DNA from: Pyxicephalus adspersus
Taxonomy: Eukaryota > Chordata > Amphibia > Anura > Pyxicephalidae
Assembly: GCF_032062135.1 (NCBI RefSeq)
Contig: NC_092859.1
Span: 33,793,313-33,857,312, forward strand
Direction: 5' to 3'
DNA: 64,000 bases
The notes under the pieces were generated by a model. The model did no database searches and had not been told where the DNA came from. It worked only from the letters and a program-made list of their open reading frames with translations. Position 1 is the stretch's first letter. Each line of letters starts with the position of its first letter. The translations under genes and the position numbers were made by a program. This document shows, piece after piece, positions 34,330 through 46,313 of the stretch.

Positions 34330-35625
34330 TTAGTATTGGAAAAACAATATCAGGTTCTTAAAATTATTTAACTCCAACTTCAGGTGTAAAACTTCACACA
34401 ACAACCTCCACTAAATCATTATTTATTTACCAAAAATTAAGCCAAAATGGAGAAGCCATGTGTAAAAAAATAAGTATACCCAATGATTCAATAGCTTGTA
34501 CAATCGCTTTTAGAGGAAATGACTTAAAATAATTTTTTTGCATGACTTTATTAGCGTCCCACATTGTTGTGGAGGAATTTTGCCCACTCCTCTTTACAAT
34601 ATTGTTTCAGTCCATTAAGGTTTGTGGGTACTTATTCACAGCTTTCTTAAGGTGCCACCACAGCATTTCGATTGGTTTGAGGTCTGGGTTCTACCTGGAA
34701 CATTACAATACCTTAATTCCTTTCTTTTTCAGCCATTCTGCTGTAGATTTGCTTGTGTTCTTGGGATCATTGCCTGTTGTATGACCTAACTTTTACCAAG
34801 CTTTCACTGGCACACAGATGGCCTCACACGACTCTAGAATACTTTAGTATACAGATGAGTTCATGGCCAACTCAGTGACTGCAAGATGCTAGGTTCTGTG
34901 GCTACAAACTGGCCAGTTAGTATGAAGTATATGTGGTGATATGCTGTGTTTGGTTTTAAAACATGGCGCTGTGTAATGTGGCCTAAAAGCTCAATTTTGG
35001 TGTAAATGTCCGAAAAACAAAGGGCCTGATTTATTAAAGGTTTCCAAGTCTGCAGAAGACATACTTTTGTGGGAAAACCTGGGTGATCCAGCAAACCATG
35101 AATGGATCTGATCTAGGATTAAAAACGTTTGATAATTAATAGCAGATGATTTCTAATCAATCCATTCCAGCTTTGCTGGACCACCCAGGCTCTCCCATGA
35201 TAGACTATCTTCTCCAGTCTTGGAAAACTTTATTAAATCAGGTCTAAAGCTTCTGATGTCCTGTGTTTTTTTTCATATGCAACTTTGCAAACCTAAGTCA
35301 TGTTGCCATGTCCTTTTTTTTAAGGAGAAGAGGCTTTCTCAAGGCAACTCTTCCAAACACACCATACTTGTTTTGTCCTTTTCTAATTGTACTGTCATGA
35401 ACTTTAACATTTAACATGCTAACTGAGGCTCGTAGAGTCTGAGATATAGTTTTAGGGGTTTTTTTTCTGTGAGCATTGCATGGTCTGACCATGGGGTGAA
35501 TTTGCTGGGATGTTTGGAAACTGCCATAAAGTCTGTCAGTAAGATGGATTTCTAATTTTTTGGAAATGACCAAATAACCCTTCCCAGAATAATGGGCAAT
35601 AACAATTGCTTTCTTCTCCTCTTAC
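34330..35625 (-). pseudogene. Tc1/mariner-like transposon, decayed and split by a MITE
   Basis: Tc1 elements encode a DD34E transposase. On the - strand, near 35450-35300, the sequence reads VSMLNVKVHDSTIRK, NKYGVFGRVA and RKPLL.KK, the N-terminal DNA-binding part of a widespread vertebrate Tc1 transposase. Downstream (34870-34550) the DNA follows the catalytic part, with ATGGCCTCACACGACTCTAG, CAACAATGTGGGACGC-type and GTGGGCAAAATTCCTCC-type segments. At 34360-34480 the non-coding tail AAAATGGAGAAGCCATGTGT is recognisable. Many indels and stops; the reading frame is not continuous. A 224-bp MITE interrupts it at 35022-35245. Confidence 0.85.
35022..35245. repeat. Foldback MITE family A (second subfamily) inside Tc1
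   Basis: GGGCCTGATTTATTAAAG at the left and CTTTATTAAATCAGGTCT at the right, with AACCTGGGTGATCCAGCAAA mirrored by CTTTGCTGGACCACCCAGG. The inner arm (GTGGGAAAACC...CTCCCATGATAGACTATC) differs from copy 1 and defines a subfamily shared with 53695-53875. Confidence 0.9.
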
Positions 35626-35916
35626 TGCTGCTACAGATGATCTTCCGCCATCTTGATTGGTCATGCCAGGATGATAGTACTCCTGTGTAGGCACGTGGGA
35701 GTTCATACATCCGCAGCCCACACAAGGGAAGCCTGGATTTTTAGGGTTTCCATGGGAACCAGAGATGATTGACTTTAGAAACCTGAAGCAATCAGACAGG
35801 CAGGACACATTTTTGTAGGGACATTTACCTCATAATGGAGACTTAAAAGTAGAACTTTAGTTCCTGCAGGAACAGTTATAGTTAGCTCATCATTAGTTCT
35901 TACCCCCCCCCCCCCC

Positions 35917-36217
35917 NNNNNNNNNNNNNNNNNNNNNNNNNNNNNNNNNNNNNNNNNNNNNNNNNNNNNNNNNNNNNNNNNNNNNNNNNNNNNNNNNNNN
36001 NNNNNNNNNNNNNNNNNNNNNNNNNNNNNNNNNNNNNNNNNNNNNNNNNNNNNNNNNNNNNNNNNNNNNNNNNNNNNNNNNNNNNNNNNNNNNNNNNNNN
36101 NNNNNNNNNNNNNNNNNNNNNNNNNNNNNNNNNNNNNNNNNNNNNNNNNNNNNNNNNNNNNNNNNNNNNNNNNNNNNNNNNNNNNNNNNNNNNNNNNNNN
36201 NNNNNNNNNNNNNNNNN
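35917..36217. other. Assembly gap, 301 N
   Basis: A run of N preceded by a pure C tract (35903-35916). Frames drawn across it are meaningless. Confidence 0.99.
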
Positions 36218-37012
36218 TTGCATTTGGCATAATAAAATTGTGTATATCTAATAAGCATTCTGATATATCTGTATAGATGCAAATCAAATTTTATGGTCAA
36301 GTGGTACTTTACCTGAATCCATACAGCCACACCACTGCTCACATTTAAATTGTTAGGACACAGTAACTTAAAAAATATTCTACTTGCCGCACCATTGATG
36401 CAGTGCCCAGCAAAATTCACATTATCCAGTGTTTAATGGTAATGTATGTAAAATGCGTAATGTATATACAACACGCTGGAACTAAAATGTGAACACATGG
36501 TCAGGACTTTAAATTTGCTACAAATTGACAAAATTTTTTTTTACAGGATAAAATATTAAAATCCTTAGGATGGATTTCATCATTGGCAGGAAACTTGTTT
36601 GCCATGCCTTGTAATATAGGCAGTGCCTGTCTAATGAGGGCAGCAAAGCCATGCCAAGACACTGTTATAATAACATTCACCTCATAGCTAATCAGTGCCT
36701 TGTATACAGATGTAAGTGACATAGTGCAGGAAGGAATCCATACTCTTCTGTCTACGCCTGTGTGCCAGGGACCAAAGACAACCATGTTCTAATGGACAAG
36801 TATGGAATCCCATCAGCCCTCTTACTCTAACATGTGGTTTTTATTAGGCTATATCCTGTCTGCTGTGAGCACGCTGATGCAATGCACCTAAACCACCTAA
36901 ACTGATCAGCTTTCTGTTAACCTTTTACTTACACAGAGGGTGAGAAATAATTAACACAAGCATGTCCAAGACTCAAAAGTGGGCCGAATGAAATGGCCTA
37001 AAATGGAACTGT

Positions 37013-37135
37013 CAGTTTCTTTCCAAGTCTATTTTTTTAGAGTTTCATGCCAACCAAGTCATTAACCAATTGGGAGCCCATTTGGTTAATAGGCATGAAA
37101 TTCTCAAACCAAACCTGAATCAACTTGAAGAAACT
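37013..37135. repeat. Palindromic element, about 120 bp
   Basis: AGTTTCATGCC and ATTAACCAA are mirrored by TTTGGTTAAT and GGCATGAAAT. Outer words CAGTTTCTTTCCAAGT and ACTTGAAGAAACT extend the symmetry. Likely a small MITE. Confidence 0.6.
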
Positions 37136-40100
37136 CAAATATAAAGTTATAAATAAAAGCAAGCCAGAGCATCTAAAACATTTTGCATTTCACATGCTGA
37201 TTTGTAATGAACTAAACCAGAGCTCCTGTCACCATATATTGTATTCTTCAGTGCAATACTGTCTGTACAAATCTCCTGCTTGAATGAAGGGTTTAGTTAG
37301 CAAGTATTGTTGTGCCACAGTCATTACTAATGGGAACAATTGTCATATAGCAGCTAAACACACACAATAAATAACATATATGGGAGCTGTTTTGCATTCA
37401 AAAGGATTTGTATTTCTGCTCATTTAGTCCTAAGATTAACACAGCTTTGTCACCCAGCCCTGTTGATCTTTACCTAGCCTGTGGCTTGACAATGAAAGGG
37501 AGAAGCAGCACATTGATAAATTAATCTGTCTGTCATTTTACTCTGTACTCCTATCATTATGTGTTGCGTTGACGTTTAAGAACTGCAGTGCACCTGATTG
37601 GCTCTTCTTCTGCCTCTGTTACTCCCTGTCTGAGCTCTGCTGCACAAAGATTGTATAATGCCAAATCAAATGTTCAACTGCATTTTAAAATATTTTCAAA
37701 GATGTATTAATGAATACAAAGTTGCATTAACATATATCAATAGCTGCTTGTGTTTCAGCCTAAATAAAACATGTCTTGGTAATACTAGTGAAAGGGCAAT
37801 TTAAATAAAGCATTGTCTGGAATATATAACATGTTGTATGATCATCAAAAAAAGGGAGACCCCAGACCCTTTCCTGTTGTTTGCCTTTATTATTTACACC
37901 AACCAACTTACTGAATTCAAAACTCGCAGAATCATTATTTTTCTTTACACAAGTTAACAATGAAATGACAATTCAAAGTAAACCTGTTCCTGTTTCTTGA
38001 AGCTGATCTAGGTAGAATACAGAGTCACAAGGCATGAAAATTGCTGAAACTGTAGCAAAAACGGAACTTGCATTTTTAGAGCCACTTATTAGAAAGTGTG
38101 TGAAGATTTATTTTTAAGAAAGAATTAGGTATAAAAGGATAAAAATGTATAAGCTTATTTTCTAAGTTTTCTCTGATGTCTCTGTATGTGACAGTATATA
38201 TGCAGCGACCTTATAGGAGCATTTATATTGACAGAGAAATAATACCAAACCCCCAACTGTGGTATCAGGTCCAGATATGCCTTGCCATATCTGGCTGGTA
38301 GAAGAAAGGTCCTGAGAGCTTCTCCTTATGGGGGTGGAATTAAGTGTTCTCCTCTTAAGAAGGGATCAGGACCTGGAAGACCCCTTGGATGGGAGAATTC
38401 TGAGGGCCCCTGTACCTCCTGATAAAGATTAGAAATCCTGTAGTGTCTGTGACCTCTAGGAGTGACTAGCCAATGGGTACGGGATATTCACTATGGGTTT
38501 GGGACCCCAGTGTGGTTACCCTGGTCAGAGAATTTAAGATTTTTCCAAACTATACTTCTTGGCCTTGAGGCAGCTTAGTGGCATTCCTTGGTTTTACCTG
38601 GGGACTTTTCTTTTTTTTCAGCACAAGTATGCATTTCTCAAATCTTTACTTGATGGAGGACCAGACATAAGGAGGTGCAAAGTGTGCCACTGCATAAGGG
38701 CCTTGGACCCTTCGCATGCAAAACCCAAAGGGCCCCAAATCAGTTCAGAAAGGGCCCCAAGTTAGTTCACCACTGAGTTGATGGTATGTATTGATTCTTC
38801 AATCAATTGCAATATCAAAGGCATGGTCCTTTGCTGATCTGCAAATTCAAGGTTAGGGCAACAAACTTACCAGCATTTACAGGGCCCCTTGCTGGTCAGA
38901 GATGTTAGGTCTAGTGGCCCTTTATTGACCAGCAATGGTGAGCTAAATGTTGAGATGTCAGAAACATGGGGATCATGCTGACCATCAAAATCTGAAGTGG
39001 AGGCAGCCAGCATATTAGGCAATGTCAGGGACTGGGACCCCTTTCTGGTCAGTGATATCAGGGGTAGGACCGACCAATGATCTCAGGCTATTGGTACCTT
39101 TGTTCAGTAAGGGGTCAGCAATGTGAGAGGTGGGTCACTACCCAGCTTTGTCTGTCAATTGATGTATTTTGAGGCTTATTTTATAAACTTTGCACACAGG
39201 GATGTGGAAGCCCAATTCCAGACACAGCTGGGACATAGGACAAGTATACAACTTTCCTAACTGCATAGTCTGTCAGAATCCAGATTATTGGTGTGCTGTC
39301 CTCTCTTCTCCAAGACTTCCTCTTCTTACACAGTGTTTTATACACATATAAACTCTGTAAAATATTATGAGTCTGTATGGCTTGCTGTATTTATGTTGCT
39401 GCACTCTTTTTCTGGTGTTCAGGGAGTTATGGCAAGTTCCTAGGATTATACATTAAATACATAAACCAATGATACTAAAAGTGGAACTCCAGCTAGGAAT
39501 TTATTTTTATCTAGAGGGTAAAGGGTTAGATGTTCTGTCAGCCTTTTTTCCATAGTTCCTGTCCTGGGGACACCAAGTCTCTATCCCGATACAGACAGCA
39601 ATATATAAATATATATAACCTGACAGTGCCTTTGAACATTTTTGCATGTGAATAACAATAGCATGCATTAAGAAAATTAGACCTAATTCATTTTGTTGCC
39701 TTAAAGTGAAGCTTTGGACAGGTTTAAAATGACATATATAACACAGTTTCTCATTAGTCAGCAGTTTTTGTCCCCAGTGTAACTTGGTTGCAATTCCCTG
39801 ATTAAAGAAGATCCATTCACTATCACTGAGATGAAAATGAGCATTTAACCCTTTAGTTTTAAAGGTAGTCCCACCACAACGGTAGGTTTTAAGTTTCTGC
39901 TTATGTCACACAATTGGACATCTTTTAAATGACACTTGTGATGGGGCCTACCTACAAGATAGTAAAAGTCTAGGGGATAGTAAAAAGCACATTTTACTAA
40001 CTTAATCAGGAATCCGCCCCTGGAGGTTTGGCAGCAGCTTTGCAATGCTCACCTTTAACCAGAAGATGTCTTCTGCAATACCTCTTCTTTGCCACAAGAT

Positions 40101-41057
40101 GCCCTCACTGTTCTGGGCTGAATTATCTAATTAATAAATTGTAACCCAGAAAACTTAGACAATTCTGTCATATTCTTAAATTATCTTTATTACATTATAT
40201 GCATTTATTTTTCTTTTACGTTATAATTTAAATTAAATCACTTTGTGTTACTTCATTTTTATTGTAACATTGTATCATTTTATTGTTATACCTTGTAACC
40301 TTGTAAAACTCAATAAAAAATATTGTAACAGGAAAATGCTGTCATAGCCCCACCCATTGAGCATGGGTATTTATTATTATTACTAGTATTTATATAGATA
40401 TATTACGCAGCACTTTACAAAGTCCATAGTCATGTCACTAACTAGTTTTCAATGCACTTAGCGTGGTTTTAGCAGCACTGCTTTATCAACCCAGCTCATC
40501 ACATGACCAGCCAGGGAACATCAAAAAGATTTCAAAAACACAGAAAACAGAACACACTGTTAGAGGGAAGAGAACTTCCAAACATTCCAAGTTTAGAAGT
40601 TTTCCCCTGTGAGAAACCAGCCCACCAGGCTTCACTTCTAGCTAAATTATTATCTTTTGGTGGACTACCCCTTTTTATTTTACTGCAGTCGACACATATA
40701 TATATTCAAGATCTCTGTGTTTTTTTTTTTTTGCATCTCAGACAGTATCTAAAAATGTTGCATGCGGATTATTTTTTTCTCTGCAAACAATTCTTAATCC
40801 AGCTGTTACTCTTTTTCTGGTTTACTCCATCACCCCCACCCATTTCTTTGCAACAATCAGCCAACTCTTAGGTCATTAGGTACCAGAGGGAATAAAAAAA
40901 GTGCTATTCTAGAACTGCCTGGTATGCTTGTACAGCTTTATGCATGAGGCTGCAAATCTAGGATGATGAGTTAAGAAAGATGATGTGCTGCTTTTGGTAC
41001 AGAATGACATGTGCTGGATATGTGCAGGGGGAGTGACCAGATCTGTGTGTATTGTAT

Positions 41058-41065
41058 CATAAAAG
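41058..41065 (+). promoter_or_regulatory. TATA-like box before TIM exon 1
   Basis: CATAAAAG lies 45 bp upstream of the first ATG. Weak motif; a separate 5'UTR exon further upstream cannot be excluded. Confidence 0.25.
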
Positions 41066-41109
41066 TGGTCAGTCCCTGCACAGAACACCAACACACTGCA
41101 GCAGTCAGG

Positions 41110-41158
41110 ATGATGTACATGGAGACTCTGACCCCTGCCTTCCTTCTGCTTTCTGCAG
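41110..41158 (+). CDS. TIM exon 1, signal peptide
   Basis: ATG at 41110 (AGG before it gives A at -3), then a second in-frame ATG at 41113. Encodes [16 protein letters not shown]. Donor GTAAGC after G (phase 1). Confidence 0.88.
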
Positions 41159-44100
41159 GTAAGCAAAAAAACTTTCCAAAAGGGTGAAACAGAACTTTTA
41201 TCCTTTACCGGATACAATTCAATGCCTGCAGTCCCAAATGTTTATTTTTTGGAAAGGAAAAATGTTAATGGAACTTTTATGAGGCGCCTGTTGAATTGTA
41301 ACTTATGTATTGGATTGGTTTTATATTGCGACTTGCAGGACTTTACTGAACTAATCATTTCAGCATATTTTGGATCTGCTGTGCAGAGAGAGAATTTGAG
41401 TACACACATTCATTGTGTCATTTGAGTACTTTTCCATTTATAGTCGCTTTTAAATGTAACAGAGAAAAGATGATATCATTAGAAAAATACTGCCATGCAT
41501 GCCTTTCTAAAGAAAAGTGTATTTAAACCAAATTTGTATATATTTATTATTCCATTGTATTGCAACATACAGTCCTATGATGGGGTAGCTGCATTTGTTT
41601 TCTTTTATTCAGGTTGTCTTATTATTTTACTTGGAGGTTTTGGCAGTAACACATTTCCTTTTCTAGGGTGATACGGCGATGTCACTTGAACTGCACACAC
41701 ATCCCTTTTCCCCCATTTTTACTGCAAAGGGGGAAAGTATTCTGTCACAAGAGGTAGCTCGGAAAGTTGATAGCTATGTGTGAGATTTAAGTTCCATACA
41801 CAAGAAATTTTAAGGAACCAAGATTTCTAGCAGAATCAACTGGTATCTTCTGCCCTATCAGAAAACCTAAAGCGTATCTAAACTCAGAGTACTCTTTTAT
41901 GTAAGGTAAAAATTCAGATGATTTTTTTTTTAAAAAAAAGGGTACAGCACTGCCTCCTAATTCTTGATCGCCTAGGCGAGTGAGAATTAATGGGAGCACA
42001 AAGACTCCTGGGATACCTACGTCACACATCCCGAGAGGCTCTTGGTTGCTCCTTCTGCGCATGCCCGAGCCTTTTTGTTAAAAGAGAAAACATGTTTTTT
42101 TCCAACCTACATCACCTGATCTCGCGTCTGGGTTGGGTGACGTAGGAAAAATAATGATGTAGGCGAAGATGCCGGGTTGATGGGGGACCTGATGAAAGAC
42201 ACCTTTCGGACTGATCGACTGCGCTGCGGGATTGAAGGTAAGTGCATTTTATTGTATTTGGCATTTTTCAGTTTACTTCCTCTTTAACCTTAAAAAACAA
42301 AAATCAATACAGCCATTACATCTGAGGTCTAGTAAATTGCCATATATTTATATGCTGTGTATATATACTATACATAATGGGCTCTATTTATAAAACAGGG
42401 AATCTGACATTCCTTCAAACATTCCTTCGTGGGAATCTTCCAGGTCTATATGTTTCAATTGAAGTAACTGATTCCCATCAGGGAATGTTTGAGGGAATGT
42501 CAGATTCCCTGTTTGATAAATAGATCCTTTGGTTTAATTATACATTAAAGTAAAGCGTGAGTTATGGGGAATGCCACCTGGAATGAACATCCAGATCTGA
42601 TGTTCTGATCCTGGTTATCTGCATACCTGTTCCAGGTGAGTCACTGAAGCATTTCTGATCAGAGTAACAGAATTCCAATCGGAAACTTTCATTTGCAGAA
42701 GGAGCTCAGTGATGGCTGCTGCTATAGCTCTTTCATGGCATTTCAGTTTATTAGCAATCGTCCATATTAGACTTCACCATGTGGCTTATTTCTAAATAGA
42801 CAAGCAAATGTTGGTATGATTGTTTAAAAACTTTTAAGGTTAAAATAGATAAATATAAACACACACAGAATATAGAGTATAGGAATAGAGTATAGGATTC
42901 AATAGAGGTCCAGGTTAAAAGTTTGTCAATGAAATAGACTATTTGGCTAAAGATTTGAGGACAACTGACCATCACACATATATGGGTTTGTAGGACATTC
43001 TGTTCCAAAACCATAGCCATTAATATGGAGTATCATGGCTATAATAGCCTCCATCTTTCACAAGCTTTTGGAGGGTTCTGGTGGGAATTTGTGACCATTC
43101 CGCTAAAAGAACATCAATGAGTTCAGGTACTGATGATGGGTGAGAAGACATGGCTCTCAAACATCTTTCTGATTTATACCCAAGGGTGTTGAGGTCAGGG
43201 CTCTGTGCTGGACACTTGAGCTTCTCCACAATGTGAGCCTAACCCCAAATTGTTATCACAAGGTTGCAAGAACACAATTGTCTAGAATGTCTTTGTATGC
43301 TGTAGTATTAATAGAATGCTTCACTGGAAACAACTAAACTCAATCATTTTGCCGTCATGTAGCTGTATTGTGTGTATTGTGTAGTGTGAGTCCTGTGGAG
43401 AAGGCACATTATTAAGATAGTTATGCCATGACACTAGGACAATGCGTGCCTGAAAGATGAGAGTCTTAGCTGGGACTGATAACAGCTACTGTGACAAGAT
43501 CTCATTCATTTCATTTAAGGTTCTATTCACACGCTAGATGATTGTTGCCCCAGATGTTGATCGTGATTGTCTTAAGTAAAAATCTAGTGTGTATACAGTG
43601 CCAGTTAATGATCCACAATGGCACATCACTAAATGACCAAGTAGGAACGACCACTGTTATATTCTATAGAGGGGGATGCAGCAGAGTGCCTCCCGCTTGT
43701 CCTCCCTCTCTCCATAGAACTGAACAATACTGTATCCAGGACTTCTTTGTTCTACTCTCACTGGAAACCATTACAAAATATTGATTCCAGTTACAAAAAT
43801 GTAACATCTGTACACAGCTTTACTGCCTGCATAGTCCATGTCATATTTTAGTATGCGTCATGACAAATGCACATTCATACCCTATTTTTCATCATGCTGT
43901 TCTGGCTTTTTGTATAGCGCCATAACTGGTTTTTAAATACCATGCAGATAGCCAAAATCTGTTGAGGCAGTTAGGAAGAATATTTGGCAACGCCAATGTA
44001 ATGATACATCCTGGCTTTCCAGTGGTCCTATCCATAAGTGATCAAAAGAGGTGAATGTGGCAGGGGTCCCATTCTTATATCTAATAAAATCAACTTCAAG

Positions 44101-46282
44101 CCTTTTTATGGGCAATGTAAATGATCCAATGAGCTCCATTATTATATTGATCCCAGAAATGTTTTGTATAAAAGTGTATGTAACCCAAAATCCTAATTTA
44201 ACTATGTTTGCCATTATGACTCATTATATTATATAAACATTTTCTTAAATAAAATTATTGTTATTAATCTGTTGCAAAAAATCCTATATAAAGATCCCAC
44301 CGGTAACCACATTTCCTGTTGATGGCTGACAATGTTAGGTCACTTAGCTTGTTGTAGTCTGTACGTATGTATGTATGTCTTTTATAATTTAGCTTCTGGA
44401 CTGCTTGCCAAACATGAAAAATAAGATCTGGGTTTACATACATTAAAGTTCTTTTTTTAGCACATACAAATAAATACAAATTATGGGCTAGCTAAGGACC
44501 GATTGAGATGATATCACCATACTGAGAAGTAATTTTAACCACTTTCAGACCCGAGAGAAGTCACCCAAAACACAACCTCTTTATTGTACAGCGCTGCATA
44601 ATATGTTGGCGCTTTATAAAAACGGTTAGTAATAGCAATAATAATTCCTTTATCTAATTTGTGAACTGCTGCACTTACAAGTGACTGGTTCCCTTTACCC
44701 ATTCTGGTCACTATAAGAATTTAATGAATGCAGTTTTGCAGGGGGTCTGCAATGGAATGTTTTTCTGTTTCCTTTGCAAGAAGTGAGGGGGCCTTATGTG
44801 AAGAGCGAGTCTCATTCTCTATGTACAGTGATCCTATTACAGCTTAACCTCGTCACTTTGTCATAGTAATGGAATGTACTGCAGACTTGAAGGGAGCTCA
44901 GAGGTTAACGTGTCAGGGCTGTGAGCAGACACACATGTTCTGTATTTTGTGTTACACACATCTTGTTATATTGGTTTCCCATCTCCCTAATTCCTTGACT
45001 TGCTCCAGCAAATCACACTGCAATGTATATATATATGATAACTTGATATAAAATGATTTCACAGTGCAGCAATCACCTTGTGTATCCAGTTTATGATGGT
45101 TTATACACACCTCTGTATTGAAATTATATTTTGTTATTATTATATATTTATACGGTGCAGACAAATCTCACAGTGTCTTATAAAAAAGTCAGTAGTTATG
45201 TCATTGTCTGTTACACGAGCTCACATTCAAATGTCCCTCCCATCGTCTTATAACAACGCTGACTAAAGGCTGTTTAGGGGGGAAGCCTATTAACATTCCC
45301 ATCTGTTTTTGGGAGGAAACCTAAACAAACACAGGGAGAACATACAATCTCCATGCAGGTAGTGTCCCATCTGTGATTTCAATCAAGGACTCATCATAGT
45401 ATGGCTGGACAAGGGTGAGCTACCATGCCACCATTTGAAGCTGTGAGCTCAAAGAATACAGCTGAATACACAAATGCAGTGTTCCCCCAGCCCCTTGTAG
45501 CTGGGCACACCACCCCGCACTTTTTCAGTAACCACCCAGTTGTTTTTGGGTGGTTACTGAAGAGTTAGGTCATCATACAGGGGCTGCCACCCACCTACAA
45601 TTTCTTCCCACCCAGCTTAAAAAAAATTCTGGGTTGAACACTGCAAATGAAATATATATATTTGTGTAGTTTTTCATGTCAAAGTATTTGATTTCTGCCC
45701 TACCAATGCTGGACCATAGTTCAGCCATACCATATATACTATGTAAGTTTCCTTTACTGCAGTTTAGTAGTACTTTTAGGTCTTGTCCCAACCACAGTCT
45801 GTCATTGGACAGTCAATCCAGCAAAGTGATGAGCTCATTTCTTTATCACTCTGATCACTTTCCCTATCAACCCATTCCCTGTTAGCACATTTGCTGCTTC
45901 TCACTTTTTCTGCACGGGCAGAGATTGGCAGAACCTAATTCAAGTCAAAACCACAGACTTACACTGTTTGCATTAAAAAAAATAAGTTTCCTCCTTGCAA
46001 AAGTGCCATGTTTACCCCAAAATGTCAATGTATGTATAGGTCCTCATTTCTTCTCAATCATGGTATTCAACTGGGATAATCACTGCTTATTGTACCCTTA
46101 ATCTACATATTCAGTTGTCATTTCATCCTTACTCCTGCATAATTTGTAAATTTTTTGAGCTGTTAGCCTGTGTACATGAACTTATTTATAGAAAGTACTA
46201 TCTTGGATTTTACGTATTGAAGTGGAGTACTTGTATTTCATTTGGATTCTTGTAGTCTATGATATTACTTGCAGCATGCCCA

Positions 46283-46313
<31 letters not shown>

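Larger units (their letters stand above)
36218..41080. other. Intergenic, upstream of TIM gene
   Basis: Contains a palindrome at 37013-37135, a composite-repeat fragment at 40362-40460 (ATTACGCAGC and CCATAGTCATGTCACTA), and a poorly defined region at 38800-39130 with recurring GACCAGCAATG / TGGTCAG words. No gene recognised. Confidence 0.5.

Noticed and set aside
35775..36420. Open frames of 107-175 codons
   Set aside because: They run through the N gap; X residues only.
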